Positions 24,325 through 36,100 of a stretch of DNA of 64,000 nt are shown here, in pieces. The first letter of the stretch is position 1, and every line of letters begins with the position of its first letter. Source of the DNA: Bettongia penicillata ogilbyi (Eukaryota > Chordata > Mammalia > Diprotodontia > Potoroidae); the NCBI GenBank assembly GCA_023548195.1, contig JAJHZJ010000336.1, forward strand, positions 806,001-870,000, read 5' to 3'. The notes beneath the pieces are model-generated. The model saw only the letters and a list, made by a program, of their open reading frames with translations. It had not been told where the DNA came from and ran no database searches. Position numbers and translations under genes: made by a program.

Positions 24325-24560
24325 CAGTTCTCTTCATGGCTTCATTTGGGGTTTTCTTGGCAAAGACACTAGAGTGGTTTGCTCTGTCTTTCCCAGCTCA
24401 TTTTACACAGGCAGAAAATGAGGCAAACAAGGTTAAGTGACTTACTCAGGGTCACCCAAATAATAAATGTCTGAAATCAGATTTATACCCAATATGAGTC
24501 TTCCTGACTCCAGGTCCAGCACTCTATCTACTATACTGTACCACCTAACTGGTCAATGCT
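24325..24560 (-). mobile_element. marsupial CORE-SINE, antisense
   Basis: Complement of the SINE seen at 20.4 kb: GGGGTTTTCTTGGCAAAGAC, then AAGTGACTTACTCAGGGTC, then CAGCACTCTATCTACTATAC. Confidence 0.8.
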
Positions 24561-25329
24561 TATTCCTCCCCATATGTCTTTTCTTCTCTAGGTTAAAGAC
24601 CCCTAGTCTTTTTATTCAAATTTTATGTTAACACAGTCTCACTCCAGCTGATCAATGACCTCCCTAAGCTATAGTGCCCCAAAATGCACAGAATATTCCA
24701 GCTGTGGTCTGACTAGGAAGAGGATATTGCAAATATAGTCATCCAGCACACATATGTGCACACACACACACACAAAATACCTCCAGTCCTGCACTTGCTA
24801 CCTTTTTAAATTTAATCTAAGATTATACTAGCTTTCTTGACCGCTATATTAATCCTATAGTTCCCTAAAATCCTCAGATCTTTTTCAGAAGAATTGTTGC
24901 CTAGCCATGCTCCCTCCCCTTGTCCTTGTGAATTTGGTTCTTGGAATCCAAGTGTAAAATTTTACATTTGCTTCCCTTATTTTTCAACTGGTTAGGTTCA
25001 TCCCAATGTTCTAGCCCTTCAATATCTACTTGAACTTTTGTTCTATCATACAATGTCTTGGTTATCCATCCCAGCTTTATGTTATCTGTGAAATTTATGT
25101 CTGTCATCTATGCTTCTATGCAAATCATTGATAAACTGTTAAACAGCACAAGGCAAAGCACATATCCCTGAGGTACTGCACTAGAGACCTCTTTCTTAGT
25201 TGATATCAAACCATTAATGATTCCTCTTTTGGTCCAATCATACACAAGATCTGACTCCAAATGGTACCGTCTGTACTAATTTCAAGCCCACAATTCCCTC
25301 AGGGAGTTAGATGTTCCAAGAAAGATGAT

Positions 25330-25590
25330 ATATGGGAAACCAAGTAATAGTTTATGATCTGAGACAATGAAATGCATGAAGAAAAGTAGAAAAAAGAATT
25401 CTGGAAGTAGAGAGTCCTTTATCAAATTTCTACTTGTATCAATCCAAGTATACTCTTAAAGAAGAACATCTTCCTAATAAAAAGCCCTAGCAAAGGCTGG
25501 TCAGCATTAACATGCTGGCCCTGAGTGTGATACAGATTTGTATTTGAGGAGAGTAGGCTAGTAATTTGGATAAATATGGAGTAGTTGATG
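25330..25590. other. short unassigned stretch
   Basis: Unique-looking AT-rich DNA between two LINE fragments. Nothing could be assigned. Confidence 0.4.
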
Positions 25591-25860
25591 GATTGAAGGT
25601 CTTATGTACAATTGTTTTCCAATTTATTTCTCTCCTAACCCTCTACAAGGGCCAACCAAGCTCTTCAAACATTGTGCAATGGTGTGTATAATAACCCCAT
25701 TTAGAGACAAAGCGTGCAATTCTATTATAAAGAGAATCTATCTTATGCAAGAGAGACTCATTAGCTGTCCAATGTATATTGTCTCCATAAGCCAGCACTG
25801 GCAGAACCAGCTGCCTTGTAATGCATATCCTGTCCTTCTTCATTAAACAGAGTCCATCTT
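25590..25860 (-). mobile_element. LINE ORF2 C-terminal fragment (L2/CR1 type)
   Basis: The minus frame 25843-25643 (66 codons) reads QLVLPVLAYGDNIHW, then LLHKIDSLYNRIARFV, then THHCTMFEELGWPL. This is the conserved segment just downstream of the reverse transcriptase in L2/CR1-clade LINEs (pattern YGD..Y..A....L..LD..Y..A.RF...THHC.LY...GWP). It is open but isolated. Confidence 0.7.
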
Positions 25861-27380
25861 TTTTTAAATCCAGTCAATTAATTTGTCACTGGGTTAGAAG
25901 CACCATATGTCAATGAAAAAATTTCCAGAAAAGTCATAAATATTATATTTTTCCCTTACTAACAAAAGACTATTTTCTTTGGGCTAGAATCTATTAATTT
26001 ATTGTTTTTGCTGTTGATTCACATGGAATATTAATATTATTTTGGCTCACATCTCATTCTTCAAATGATTTTATGAATAGCTACTACTAGAAAAAAATAA
26101 ATTTAGACACTAACATCAATACTGGAGGTCTCTGGGTCCAGCTTAAAATTTTTATGATTCTTAGATCCTAGTTTAGTTCATTGAATAGAAGTGATTTTGC
26201 AAACATTAAGTATGTTATCTTTGTCCTCAGTAATTAAGTTCTCTTCCCAGGGATCCCCATTCTCTTTGCCAAAGAATTTGTCAGACATGATTATAGGATT
26301 CCTTTTCTGAGAGACTCTCCGTGGAATGATGTCTGGTGACAGTTTAGCACACTATAAATACTGGCCAAATGCAGTGGTGAAAAAATTAATTACATTATTA
26401 GCCTCAAATATCGCTGTCATTGCATGGTGCCATTCAGGAACCACATGGGAAAATACAGAGTTAAGTATCGCATAGATTTTCAGCTATTCATGTTTTATCT
26501 ACCTAAAATTTCAAAACCTACCTTCAGAACAGTCTGTGCAAATAAAAATTATAACCATTCTGGGAACAATCCAGAGCAAGAACTTAGGTTGCCCATAGGA
26601 AAAGTTTCCTTTCAAGCCAAACCATAGTAACATATTAAATTCTCTGTCTGTTGACTCTATGGTTTTTCATCTGCTTCTTAATCTGTAAGCAGAAGCTAGT
26701 TCACATTCAACGTACACCTTGCCTCTCTGTTTCCTCAGCTCACTCACTCCATGCAGTAACTAAGAGGAACTAATTTATTCTATTTTAGTCTGAATCTGTG
26801 TTTGACAAATGCCAATGCGCTGATTCTGCTCAGGCCCACAGTCATTCATTTGTTCAAGCTAAAAGTTGGTGTAATCACCACAGCCAAGTCAGGTGAAATG
26901 AGTAAGGTCTTTCATGCTCAAAGCTTATCCATCTACCTAAAGTCCCTGGGTCAACGATCCCCTTGTAAAATGTTAGGTACCATCCATGTTAGGGAATGAC
27001 GGACCATCTGCATTTTATCTTTACCTGATAAAATCAACATAATATGAAGAAGACAGGATGTAGGTAAGAATTACATTTCCTGAAAGAACACTACACAGAA
27101 TCCAGGACATATGAGAAATTCTATGCTAATGGAATCCAAGAAATAAATAGAGGGCATAGAATAATGTAAGCAACTACTAGGGAAGGAAGTGCAATGGTGG
27201 AGAAACACCAAGGCATCTATACAAGAAGAGGCCCATCAAGCTGGGATCCAGGCAGCTACAAATGAAGCAATAATCTCAAATATTCCAACATGGTTATGAC
27301 CCTCCACTGTTTTAAGTTTCAAGAAAATGTCTTTCCAATTGGAAAATTCCAACTGGAGTCATTCATATAGTTTATCTTTC
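25860..27380. other. intronic DNA without recognised feature
   Basis: No repeat or exon identified. It is one of the longer repeat-poor intervals of the window. Confidence 0.4.
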
Positions 27381-27500
27381 CAGGATCCCCAAACAGATTG
27401 TAAACTCCTGATAAAAGGGACTAAATGTTCTACTTCTTTATAAGCCCTGTACCTAAAACAGGGGCCTGTACATAGATATTCCATAAATTGTAGATGATGA
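27380..27500 (+). mobile_element. L2-type 3' end fragment
   Basis: It reads CAGATTGTAAACTCCTGATA, then GTACATAGATATTCCATAAA. Confidence 0.6.
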
Positions 27501-27544
27501 TAACATTTTATCATGGAATATGTATCAGTCATATGTAGGATCAT

Positions 27545-27740
27545 GGAAACATAGATTCAGCATTGGGAAGAACTTTGTACCTAATCTAACCCTTTTATCT
27601 TAAATATGAGAAAAATCTGAGGTCCAAAGGGAGTAAGTGACTTTCCTAGGTCACATAACTATTAAGTGGCAAGCTAGTATTAGAATCCAGTCCCTAACCC
27701 CAAGTCTAGAACTCTTTCTACTATAGCAATGTAATTATAA
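27545..27740 (-). mobile_element. MIR-type SINE, antisense
   Basis: It reads AAGTGACTTTCCTAGGTCAC, then TTAGAATCCAGTCCC. Confidence 0.75.
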
Positions 27741-28199
27741 ATCAATTACTACTGAGAAACCGTATTCCAATGAGAACACTAAAAATTTCCATCAATAAAT
27801 AAAATTGGTAGAGTTCTCCATAGTGTATATAAGTTGCTATCATCATATAACTTTGAGCTGAAAATGTTCATAGGCCATAGATTATAGAGCTTTAGAACTT
27901 AGTTCAGGGCTTACTTATCTGTGATCTCTTTTATTTGGAAGTTTGGAAATAGATCCCTACCCTTCCTGAGTGGTTCCTGTTTGCCAGAGGGAATCCTCTT
28001 CATGACCCTGCATGATTCCATGCACCTTAGTACTCAAGACTCATCATCACTCTCTGTCTCTCTGATTAGAGGGTGGAGCCGAAACTCCAAAACCACTCTT
28101 TAAGCAGGGAGTTTAACTCAGACATCTTCTCATTTCTCACCTTGCTGTACTACTCTGGCACTTCTCTGACTTATCTACCAAGTCTTCGTGTTGGATACT

Positions 28200-28340
28200 T
28201 TTCTCCCTAACCTTTCCATTTTAGGTCTTGCAAGCTCCTTGAGGACAGGAACTTTTTTTTCACATTTGTATTCCTAGAACTTAGCACAGTGCCTGGCATA
28301 TAGTAGATGTTTATTGTTTACTTAATGTATATTGACATAT
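28200..28340 (+). mobile_element. L2-type 3' end fragment
   Basis: It reads TGCAAGCTCCTTGAGGACAG, then AGCACAGTGCCTGGCATATA. Confidence 0.8.
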
Positions 28341-28714
28341 ATCAACCCAACATATTAGAGTCCTTCCTTACTTTCTCTTGACATTGTAAAGGTACCAATG
28401 GAACACTTGGGTTATCCACTTATCATCCCACTCCCTCATATGTGGGCAGTCACATGACCAAACCATATCATCTTACCACACAATTCTTTGATAACCTTTT
28501 TCATTCCTGGTTTTCAAAATTTCTCCTTGTTATATGTCACAATCTGATCACACCTACCATATTTTTCTCTGGTACACTCTACATGATGTTCGCTTTTAAT
28601 TCTTTCGGAAATGTTGCATTCCAAGTCTCCTTGCCATAGTGCAACAAAAGTAGAATTCAGTATATTAAAAGATGGGCCTTTGCTAGCAGGAGAAGTTTGG
28701 AATAATCAAAGGAG

Positions 28715-28972
28715 CTCTGTCATTCAATCATTTCAGTTGTGTCCAACTCTTCATGACCCCTTTTGGGGTTTTCTTGGCAAAGATACTGGAGTGGTTTGGC
28801 ATTTCTTTCTCCAGCTCATCTGATAGATGATGAAACTGAGGCAACAGAATTAAGTGACTTGCCAAGGGTCACACAGCTACTAAGTGTGTGAAGCCAGATT
28901 TGAACTCAAGAAGAATAATCTTCATGACTCTAGGCCTAGCATCCTATCCGCTGTGCCACATAGCTGTCCTAA
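28715..28972 (-). mobile_element. marsupial CORE-SINE, antisense
   Basis: Same family as at 24.3 kb: TTTGGGGTTTTCTTGGCAAA, then GGTCACACAGCTACTAAG, then CCTATCCGCTGTGCCACATA. The 70-codon plus frame here is a repeat artefact. Confidence 0.85.
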
Positions 28973-30250
28973 ATGAACTCCGCAATTTCCTAAAAGAAAA
29001 ATCCAGTCCACTTGTCCTCATGAGTCCAACTGTGGACCCAATTTGTTGTCTATCAGTACTGTTGCCCCAGACATACATACTGTTGTACAAGTTTTATAGG
29101 TCATCCATCTAGATGCATGTTGTAATCTGTGAAATAGACATTATTGGACACTTGGTCTTCCCTGTGTGACTGGTTAGACCAAACTCCTTTGGTTACAGAA
29201 CTCTTCTAGGAGGCTCTGCCACATTTTGATTATGCAGTCAGCACAACATCAAGCACAAACAGGAGAATCTGGAGGACCTCACTGTCCACGGGAAATCAAT
29301 TCCTCTTCAGCATGGACTCTGGGACTCTGAACTGAGTAGCCTCTATCACAGTGGTAAATCCCTTTGGCAAGTGACCATCACAGTGGCAATCTCTGTGGCA
29401 TATTGACTGATGTGTGTGATTGGAAGTCGTTGAGCAGGATGGTTTCTGTTGCTATTGAGTTCAAGGAATATTGAATCAATTTGGTGTACTTCGATTGGAA
29501 AATACTTGTTGGAGATTTCATTGAAATTGGGAGATACTGTGTTGGAAAAGAACCTGTAAGGTGACATTTTTACTCTCCTGAATCAAATGCTTTTAAATAC
29601 TCGATAAACAATGGGTATAACAGGCACCTCGATTCTCAACAGCCTTTGGTCCATTGTGAAAGAGTAATTCATTGCCTCTTACATAGATCACCTTCCTATA
29701 CTTGGTCTAATTTGTCTTTCCCCTTCTTTGTACTCCTTAGTGTCATTCCTACCTCTCCTATAAGCATATCTAGGACTCTGATATTAAGGACCAAGTATAG
29801 AAGAGCCACTATCCTTGATGTGAAAAAAGTTTGTCATAATAGTTCTTATAAATCTTATCTATTTTTTCCTGTTTGTTCTCTTTCTTGCAACTTCATCCTT
29901 AAATCTCCCTACAGTAACTTAGTTGGATATCTTAAAAAGCTTTCTTTAAACAAGTTTTATCATCTACTGCTTGCTTCCTCTGCTCTATTAGATGATGCTG
30001 TTCATAACTGTCCATCTTTCATTGTAATATTTGCCAAAGAAGTATATATCTTAGTCTTCTGTTGTTTGGGCAGCCATCTTTCGCCTTCTGAAAATTGTCA
30101 GATATTTGATAACTAAAGTGTTTTCTGGATTCTTCTGATCTCCATGTCATGACAATAAATTTCCAAAGATTAAACTTCTATATAAAATATTATAATTGGT
30201 GTTGATATCATTTCTATTTTTCATTTTCCATTTGAGTATGATCCTGGCAG
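28970..30250 (-). mobile_element. decayed non-LTR retrotransposon with reverse transcriptase remnants
   Basis: Minus-strand frames around 29640-29350 carry the RT motif PLFIEYLKAFDSGE, followed after a frameshift by QSKYTKLIQYSLNSIATETI and LLNDFQSHTSVN. This is the pattern FIDY.KAFDSVE...YIKLI...Y.N.TATI.LN of LINE reverse transcriptases. The AFDS motif is intact in translation, but stops surround it. The clade is uncertain. A 156-codon plus-strand frame at 29646-30116 is a chance frame on the opposite strand. Confidence 0.6.
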
Positions 30251-31380
30251 TAGACCAAGGTCACTTTCTGAGGACCATCCTAGCTAAAGTATAAAGAGGC
30301 TTATCATTTTACATGGTGATAGATGTTTTTGCCATAGTAATCTATGAAATAAATTAAAAATAGTCCTCAATACAAAGCCATCCCCTTTCATGTCTACAGT
30401 GACAGTGGCAAAGTGATAGTGAAGGGGACAGGGCTCTAAGAATCAGTTGCTTGCTACTCTAACTGTGAGATCTGTGTTCAATGATCAACAAGCAGACATA
30501 TTGCTTACAGAACTGATCAATTGAAATCAATTGACATTCTTCCTATAAATGAAATCAGAATATGAATGAAATAAATGAAACCAGAATAAGGAAATTACAG
30601 CCGAATGGAAGGATGACTCCTTGGAGAGGCAAAGAAAAGAGTTGACAGGGTAGGTTTTTATCATACTACCAAATGCAACAAGGAGCATTACTTCATGAAA
30701 TTTTTAGTCATCGCATACTGAGGTGTAACCCTGGGGCTCAAGCCTAGGCATTGGCATAAGATTCTTCTTATTAGTGAAGAAAATGATTATTCACAACTTT
30801 GTGCCTGTGTGAAGGGTAAAGTTGGCAAGAAATTAAAAGAGAAGAGATTCTTTTCCTTTTGAGAGAGGATAGTCATGGTTCCAGATTCTATCCAGGGAAA
30901 GGCCTTTAAAGACTGAGAAAGATTCAGGGAAGAAGCCACCATGTAGAGGAGTCCATGCCTCTAAGCATGTCCCTATTTCCAGCTTGCCACTTTCCCTTGG
31001 GTGAGATCAGGGACTCTCTTGGTTGAGCTAAGATATCTCAGTCCCAGGTAGAGAGCTCATTTGTGGTATATCATCTGGTATATTCTAAACTTCTCTTATT
31101 TCTATTCACTATCTGCTTGGATAAATGTGTTTATGTAACTATCACTTAGTGGGAAGGGAGTCAAACCTCTGGATATAACTTGGAATACTACTTTGCTGTT
31201 ATGGGCAAGTGATCAAGAAAAGCATTTTGAAGCTAAAAATTATTTCCCTTAGACAAACATAATTGGAGGTGATGGCAAATGGACATAATTCTAGTCCAGT
31301 ATTCATCTTTGAGAAAGGCAGAGTGGACTAGCATTGTGGCCCCAATTTCCTGCTCCCTTCCTGGCAGGTCTCAAAGAATC
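30250..31380. other. intronic DNA without recognised feature
   Basis: No gene or clear repeat was seen. It may be further decayed LINE sequence upstream of the endonuclease fragment. Confidence 0.35.
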
Positions 31381-31810
31381 ACTTGAAAGGAATGGGTGAA
31401 ATTCTAGAGATATCCATCCATGACTCCCTGCAAGCCAAATTTAGGCAGACTCAAGTAGACACACACATAATCTACAAGGGCAACATACACAAGTTGCAGG
31501 TGGAAATAACTTCAGCTAATACACCAGAATTGGTTTCTAGGAATGAAGCAGTAGAGAAAGTCTATGAAGAAATTAAATAAACACATTCTGATACTTGGTG
31601 ACTTCAATGCAAAGGTAGCAATAAGTAAGAATAAGGAAAACTATAGGGGAAAGCATCTTTCAGAAGAAAGAATAAGAGGTGATAAAGACTTGTTGATTAC
31701 ATAAAATCCTCTTGCTTGCCTATCATGAAGACTTTCTTAAAGAAAAGAATTGGTATATACTGGTTACGGTGGGCACCAGGTAAGAGATAAATGACAGGGA
31801 TTGAACCTGG
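31380..31810 (+). mobile_element. LINE endonuclease-domain fragment
   Basis: In the frame that opens at 31383 and its neighbours, this reads NEAVEKVYEEIK. After a one-base frame change it reads ILGDFNAKVAISKN, then ENYRGKHLSEERIRG, then TFLKKRIG. GDFNAKV is the signature of the APE-type endonuclease of LINEs (pattern ILGDFNAKVG.....ENF.GKHG.GERNERG). It lies on the opposite strand from the RT remnant at 29-30 kb, so the two are probably separate or rearranged insertions. Confidence 0.65.
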
Positions 31811-32279
31811 GATTTCATTGTTATAGGGAATTTCCAATAAGGAAATTTCTTCTATCAATGCAAGTTGGTGCCTTCTCTGTGATTTATAATCTTAGAGGGC
31901 TATCAAGAGTCCTAAGAGGTTAGTTAACTTGGCCAGCCTCACAGTGTAAGTATGGACTTGAAAGTACACGTAAACCTGGTTCTGAGGCCATCTCTCTATC
32001 CATTATTCTTAGCTGTCTCTTTAACAGATAAGAAAAGATTTGTGATTGACAGAGTTGTTATCTCTGAATCAGCTGCTTATGCTATAATGAGACCATAGAG
32101 TTATTAGAACTAAGAACAGAATTAAGTAAAAAGCAAGGAAAAATAATAAGTAGAAAAAGATATTGCACTCAACTGAAACAATTCAATCATGAGCTATTTA
32201 AAACAAGTAGATGGTAATCAAAAATGTGAACCAGACAGCAAAAAATGCAGAGTTTACTGAATTTATATCTCAGAACTAA

Positions 32280-32680
32280 ATCATAGAACTTAGAGCTGAA
32301 AGAGATCTCCCCTAAAAGGAGACTGACAATGTCAAAGTATCTTATTCAAACCATACCTGAAAAATAATATCTTCTAAAATATATACAACAAATGTCCCCT
32401 GGAATCATTCCAATGAGTAGAACCTATGGCTTCTCAAGGGCAACTCTGTTCAGAAATTCTTCTGATATCCCAGTCAAAATCTGCCTCCCTACAGTGTCCA
32501 CTATTATTTCCCTTAGCTGTGCCTTTTGTGACTAAGTAGATCATAACCCTTTCAAATGTTTACAAACAATTGTCACAAGCGCCCCTTGTCTTTTCTTCAC
32601 TCCAATAAACACCTTCAATATTCATCAGTCCTCCTGTTGCATGGCTTCTAGTCCTCTGATCCTCTCCTCTATATAATCCA
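32280..32680 (-). mobile_element. CR1/L3-type LINE 3' fragment
   Basis: It has the CR1/L3 3'-end text in antisense: ACTTAGAGCTGAAAGAGATC at one side, then AAGGGCAACTCTGTTCAGAA, and TTCTTCACTCCAATAAACACC later. It is strongly diverged. Confidence 0.5.
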
Positions 32681-32934
32681 GCTTGGAAAAAAAAAATTTT
32701 CTCACATGATCCAATATAGCACAAAACTGCATGAAGTCCAAAAACCAAAGGAAAAGTAAATGGGGAACCATGGGACCCAAATATAACAGTGATTTGTATA
32801 TACTGACTATATCCTTAGACTTTATGTGAACATAACAAAGAGATTCCAAAGGTGTGGAAACACAGCACAAACTTTTAATTTTCATAGGACTGATAGGATT
32901 CATGCAATTCCTTAGAATAGAAATTGATCAGGTC

Positions 32935-33110
32935 TGACACATCCTTTTCTGCAGTGAGCCCTAAGAATGTTTTTTCACATTTTTAAATAGTTTTATTTTA
33001 TTTTAAAATGTGAACCAAAAAAAAATTCTTAGTTCATGGGCTACACAAAAACATTTCCTGAGATAGATTTGGCGCTTGGGCCTTATTTTGCTGACTCTTG
33101 CCTTAGAACA
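32935..33110 (+). mobile_element. MER5-like hAT-Charlie fragment
   Basis: It ends in GCGCTTGGGCCTTATTTTGC followed by TGACTCTTGCC, like the MER5A/Charlie terminus (..GGCCGTAGTTTGCTGACCCCTG). The middle is AT-rich. Confidence 0.5.
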
Positions 33111-35150
33111 TAAACTCAGTTCTAAGTCCTATGATCTGTGAAAATATGTGGTTGGTTGAAAACATGCTATACTGAAGGAAACAAACAAAAGCTAGACCCT
33201 CTTTTGTCCATCCTTTGAAACAGTCCTATACCTGACCTCTAAGAAGCAGAAAGGGAGGAGGGAAAGAGAGCAAAATGTGTCATGATATTTTTATCCATAA
33301 ACTTCTGCCCTTTGTTTTAAACAGCAGGAAAGTGAAAAATCATCCTATAACAAGAAGAACAACTAGTCTAATCAACAATTCAAAAATGATCTCTTTCCTT
33401 CAGCCAAACTGGGCTCTCCTTTAAATTCCCTGCTGTACCTACCAGTCAGTGACAACCTAGCTTATTTATATACTCTTGAAAAGCAGGTCAGAAAATTGTT
33501 TATTGTACTAGCTTCATCTCGTAGCTATAAATGCTTATAGAAGCTTTTACGATTTTGGTTGTTGGCTTTTTTTTTTTTTTTTTGCTTTATTTGCTTTGTA
33601 AATGAATGCAAATTAATTGTGCCTGGAAACTCCACATGTATTTACATGTATATACTGATATATTTAGGTGAGTGTTAAGATGTAACAGTATCTTTCCAAA
33701 AATCATCCTCTAGCTAAAATGAATGTGTCAAATAACTAATCAGATGCTTCTGCATACATAAATACATAGCTCTTTGCTGGGAAATTCCTTAATGCATTTT
33801 TTTTTACTCTTTCTACTTGGTTCCAATCACCCCCTCCTACTGTCTTTAACAAAAGAATAAAGCCAATTTAAGATTTTGAGTAAAATTGCTTCCCTCACTT
33901 ATACCAAGACAAGCCCAGAAATACTACCTAATCTGTCTGAAAATGCTTATTTTAATTAGTAGGAAAATAAATTGGAAGCTCTGTAAACCTATTGCCATTC
34001 TAGCTTGCATTAGAAAAGGAAAAAAAACCATGGCTAATACCTTGGGGCTTTCTTGTTTATTGGCATTATAACCAAAATGTCAGCTAAGCTGAACTCTGGA
34101 ACCACCTTGTTTATGATGTCATGAAGCAGCAAAGCCCCTAGAGAGAGTATTTGAGATGCTAGAATTCTGGATGAGAGAGAATAGGCGCTTAAGTTTCTTC
34201 TAAGAGGGGCACTAGTTTGTTGCATGGTGGTTCTTGGATTGTGATATAAATGATTAAGTGTTTTATAAGGCATATCAGAAATTAACATACACTAACCTTC
34301 ACTATGTTTTTATAACAATATGGAAAACCACCTCCAGGACTTTTTCATCCAAATAACACGAGCTTCCTCTTCGATACATTTTTGCAGGAGTGTATATTTC
34401 TAAAACACTGGCAAAAACTCTATGTAGATTATTGCCATTCCCCCCACATAGACTGAATTTCATTAACATGACTGTTTAAATTTGTTTTATCTTAGTAACT
34501 GGCAGAGTACCTCGTCCTAGCTCTGTCCTTGTTTCCCCTCCTACTCCAAGCTCTGCTTTCCTGATTACGGAATTTCTCTGGGGTTTACTTTCAAATTCAG
34601 GTTGTATTATTCCTCCACCTAGCCTAAAATTCCAAGCAATAGTACCCACACAGATCTCCCAGAGCTAGTTTTTCTCCTTCCTATTAACAGTCCTCTAAAG
34701 CTTCTTCCCTGTGTTGATCTTTCCTAGATGACATGGCTCTGCTCAGCTAATGTTTTCATTCCAGCTCCCTTTACCAAGTGGGATCCTAGTACCTGGATAA
34801 GGACTGAGAAACTTTCTGTTTTCCCTTCTCCATCTCTTTTCTTATCACTCTCTTCCATTAAAATCCCATATCCAGATTTCCTCTAACATAGGACCCATTT
34901 GAAAAAAATAGTTTTTTCTAAAAATATGAATATAAAAATACTCATATTTCTAAGATCCAAACTTAAGAATCAATCTGCACAAACACTGAGTCAAAGAGTG
35001 TACATATTCAAATGTAATTGGTTTTCTACATATTTTATTTTACACATTTAAAAACATTATTCTGAGAAAAGATCCATAGGTTTCACCAAACTACCAAAGA
35101 GCTCTACATCACAGAAAAGGTTAAGAACCCCTTGACCTAAAAGGTCATTG
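33110..35150. other. intronic DNA without recognised gene
   Basis: About 2 kb of mostly unique-looking sequence. The part at about 33590-33800 is AT-rich and uninterrupted by recognisable repeats, and could be conserved noncoding DNA, but that cannot be judged from one genome. Open frames at 33886 and 34034 are short and lack homology. Confidence 0.35.
33567..33583. repeat. poly(T) run
   Basis: A 17-base T run without an attached recognisable retroelement. It is followed by an octamer-like ATGCAAAT at about 33606. Confidence 0.9.
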
Positions 35151-35690
35151 AGTTGCTGAAGTTCAGAATTAGAAAGGACCTCAGAGGCTAGCTCATCCAA
35201 CTAATATGTGAAAACCCAGCAAAAAAAAGTGGTTGTTAGCCTTTGCTTAAATAAAACCTCTGGAGCCAGCTCACTCTTTTTCTCGAAGCTCTAATGATTA
35301 GAAAGATTTTCCTGCCATCTAACCCAAACACTCTTTTAAAGTTTCCTTCCTTCACTCCTGATTCTACTTTCCAAGACTAAATAAAACAGATCGAAGACCT
35401 CCTCCATAGACAGTCCTTAAAATATTTGGAAAATTGCTGTCGCATCTACCCACACACACCAAGCGTTCTCTTCTCTGGGCTCAACATTCCCAATTCAATC
35501 AATTGATCTTCTCATGGTAGACACTCAGGGCCTTTAACCATCTACGCTGCCTACTCTAGAGATTTTCCAATTTACCGATGTTCTCCTTAAAATGGGAGCT
35601 GAAGAGAGTATTACAGATGTAGTCTGACCAGGACAGAGGATTGTAGGATTACTACTTCGTTATCCCCAAATGCTAAATCCAGTAGCAATT
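35150..35690 (-). mobile_element. CR1/L3-type LINE 3' end
   Basis: Antisense CR1/L3 3' region. It begins AGAATTAGAAAGGACCTCAG, with AAGATTTTCCTGCCATCTAA in the middle and ATGTAGTCTGACCAGGACAG near 35620. Confidence 0.6.
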
Positions 35691-36042
35691 ACTCAACAAG
35701 TGTGTATTAAGCTCCATATCATTGAGGATTACATGGCATAACAGCCTCATGCAACACGCTTCTAAAGACATTCATTGTCCCCAGTAAAAGTTCAGTTGCA
35801 CAAAACTCATTAATTCAAGCTTCAGGGAAGTTTGAATTAATAAGGTTTTATCACATTTCTAGGAGACACAGGATGAAATTCTCAATGCTAGAAATGTACA
35901 AATATATATTATATATGTGCAATTATATATTTTGATCACCATAAATAACTCCAAGTGACCTAGGTTTTATGAGTATTTTTTTTAACTCTGAAGAATATTT
36001 TCCTCATCCCCAACATTATTGATCTGCATGAGTTGGCTATAC

Positions 36043-36100
36043 TGGAACAGTTAAGCATCTCTAATTATTAAGCCAGTTCTCTTCCACTACCCCAGCCCCT
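36043..36100. other. short flank of the old L1
   Basis: No recognised feature. Confidence 0.3.

Larger units (their letters stand above)
23760..25330 (-). mobile_element. CR1/L3-type LINE fragment interrupted by SINEs
   Basis: The 3' end of a CR1-like element lies at 23765-24100, where the complement of GGCCACCTGGTCTGATC and GAAAGGATTTCCTTACATC are typical CR1 3' blocks. The element resumes at 24560-25330 and carries reverse-transcriptase-derived coding. The minus frame 25107-24901 reads MTDINFTDNIKLGWI, then GLEHWDEPNQL, then KCKILHLDSKNQIHK, matching the CR1/L3 pattern of LE.WAE.NQM followed by KC.VLHLG. A MIR-like piece (24110-24315) and an antisense CORE-SINE (24325-24560) sit between the two parts. 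Confidence 0.75.

Noticed and set aside
29646..30116. 156-codon plus-strand frame with hydrophobic stretches
   Set aside because: It lies opposite decayed LINE reverse transcriptase remnants on the minus strand, and has no recognisable domain.
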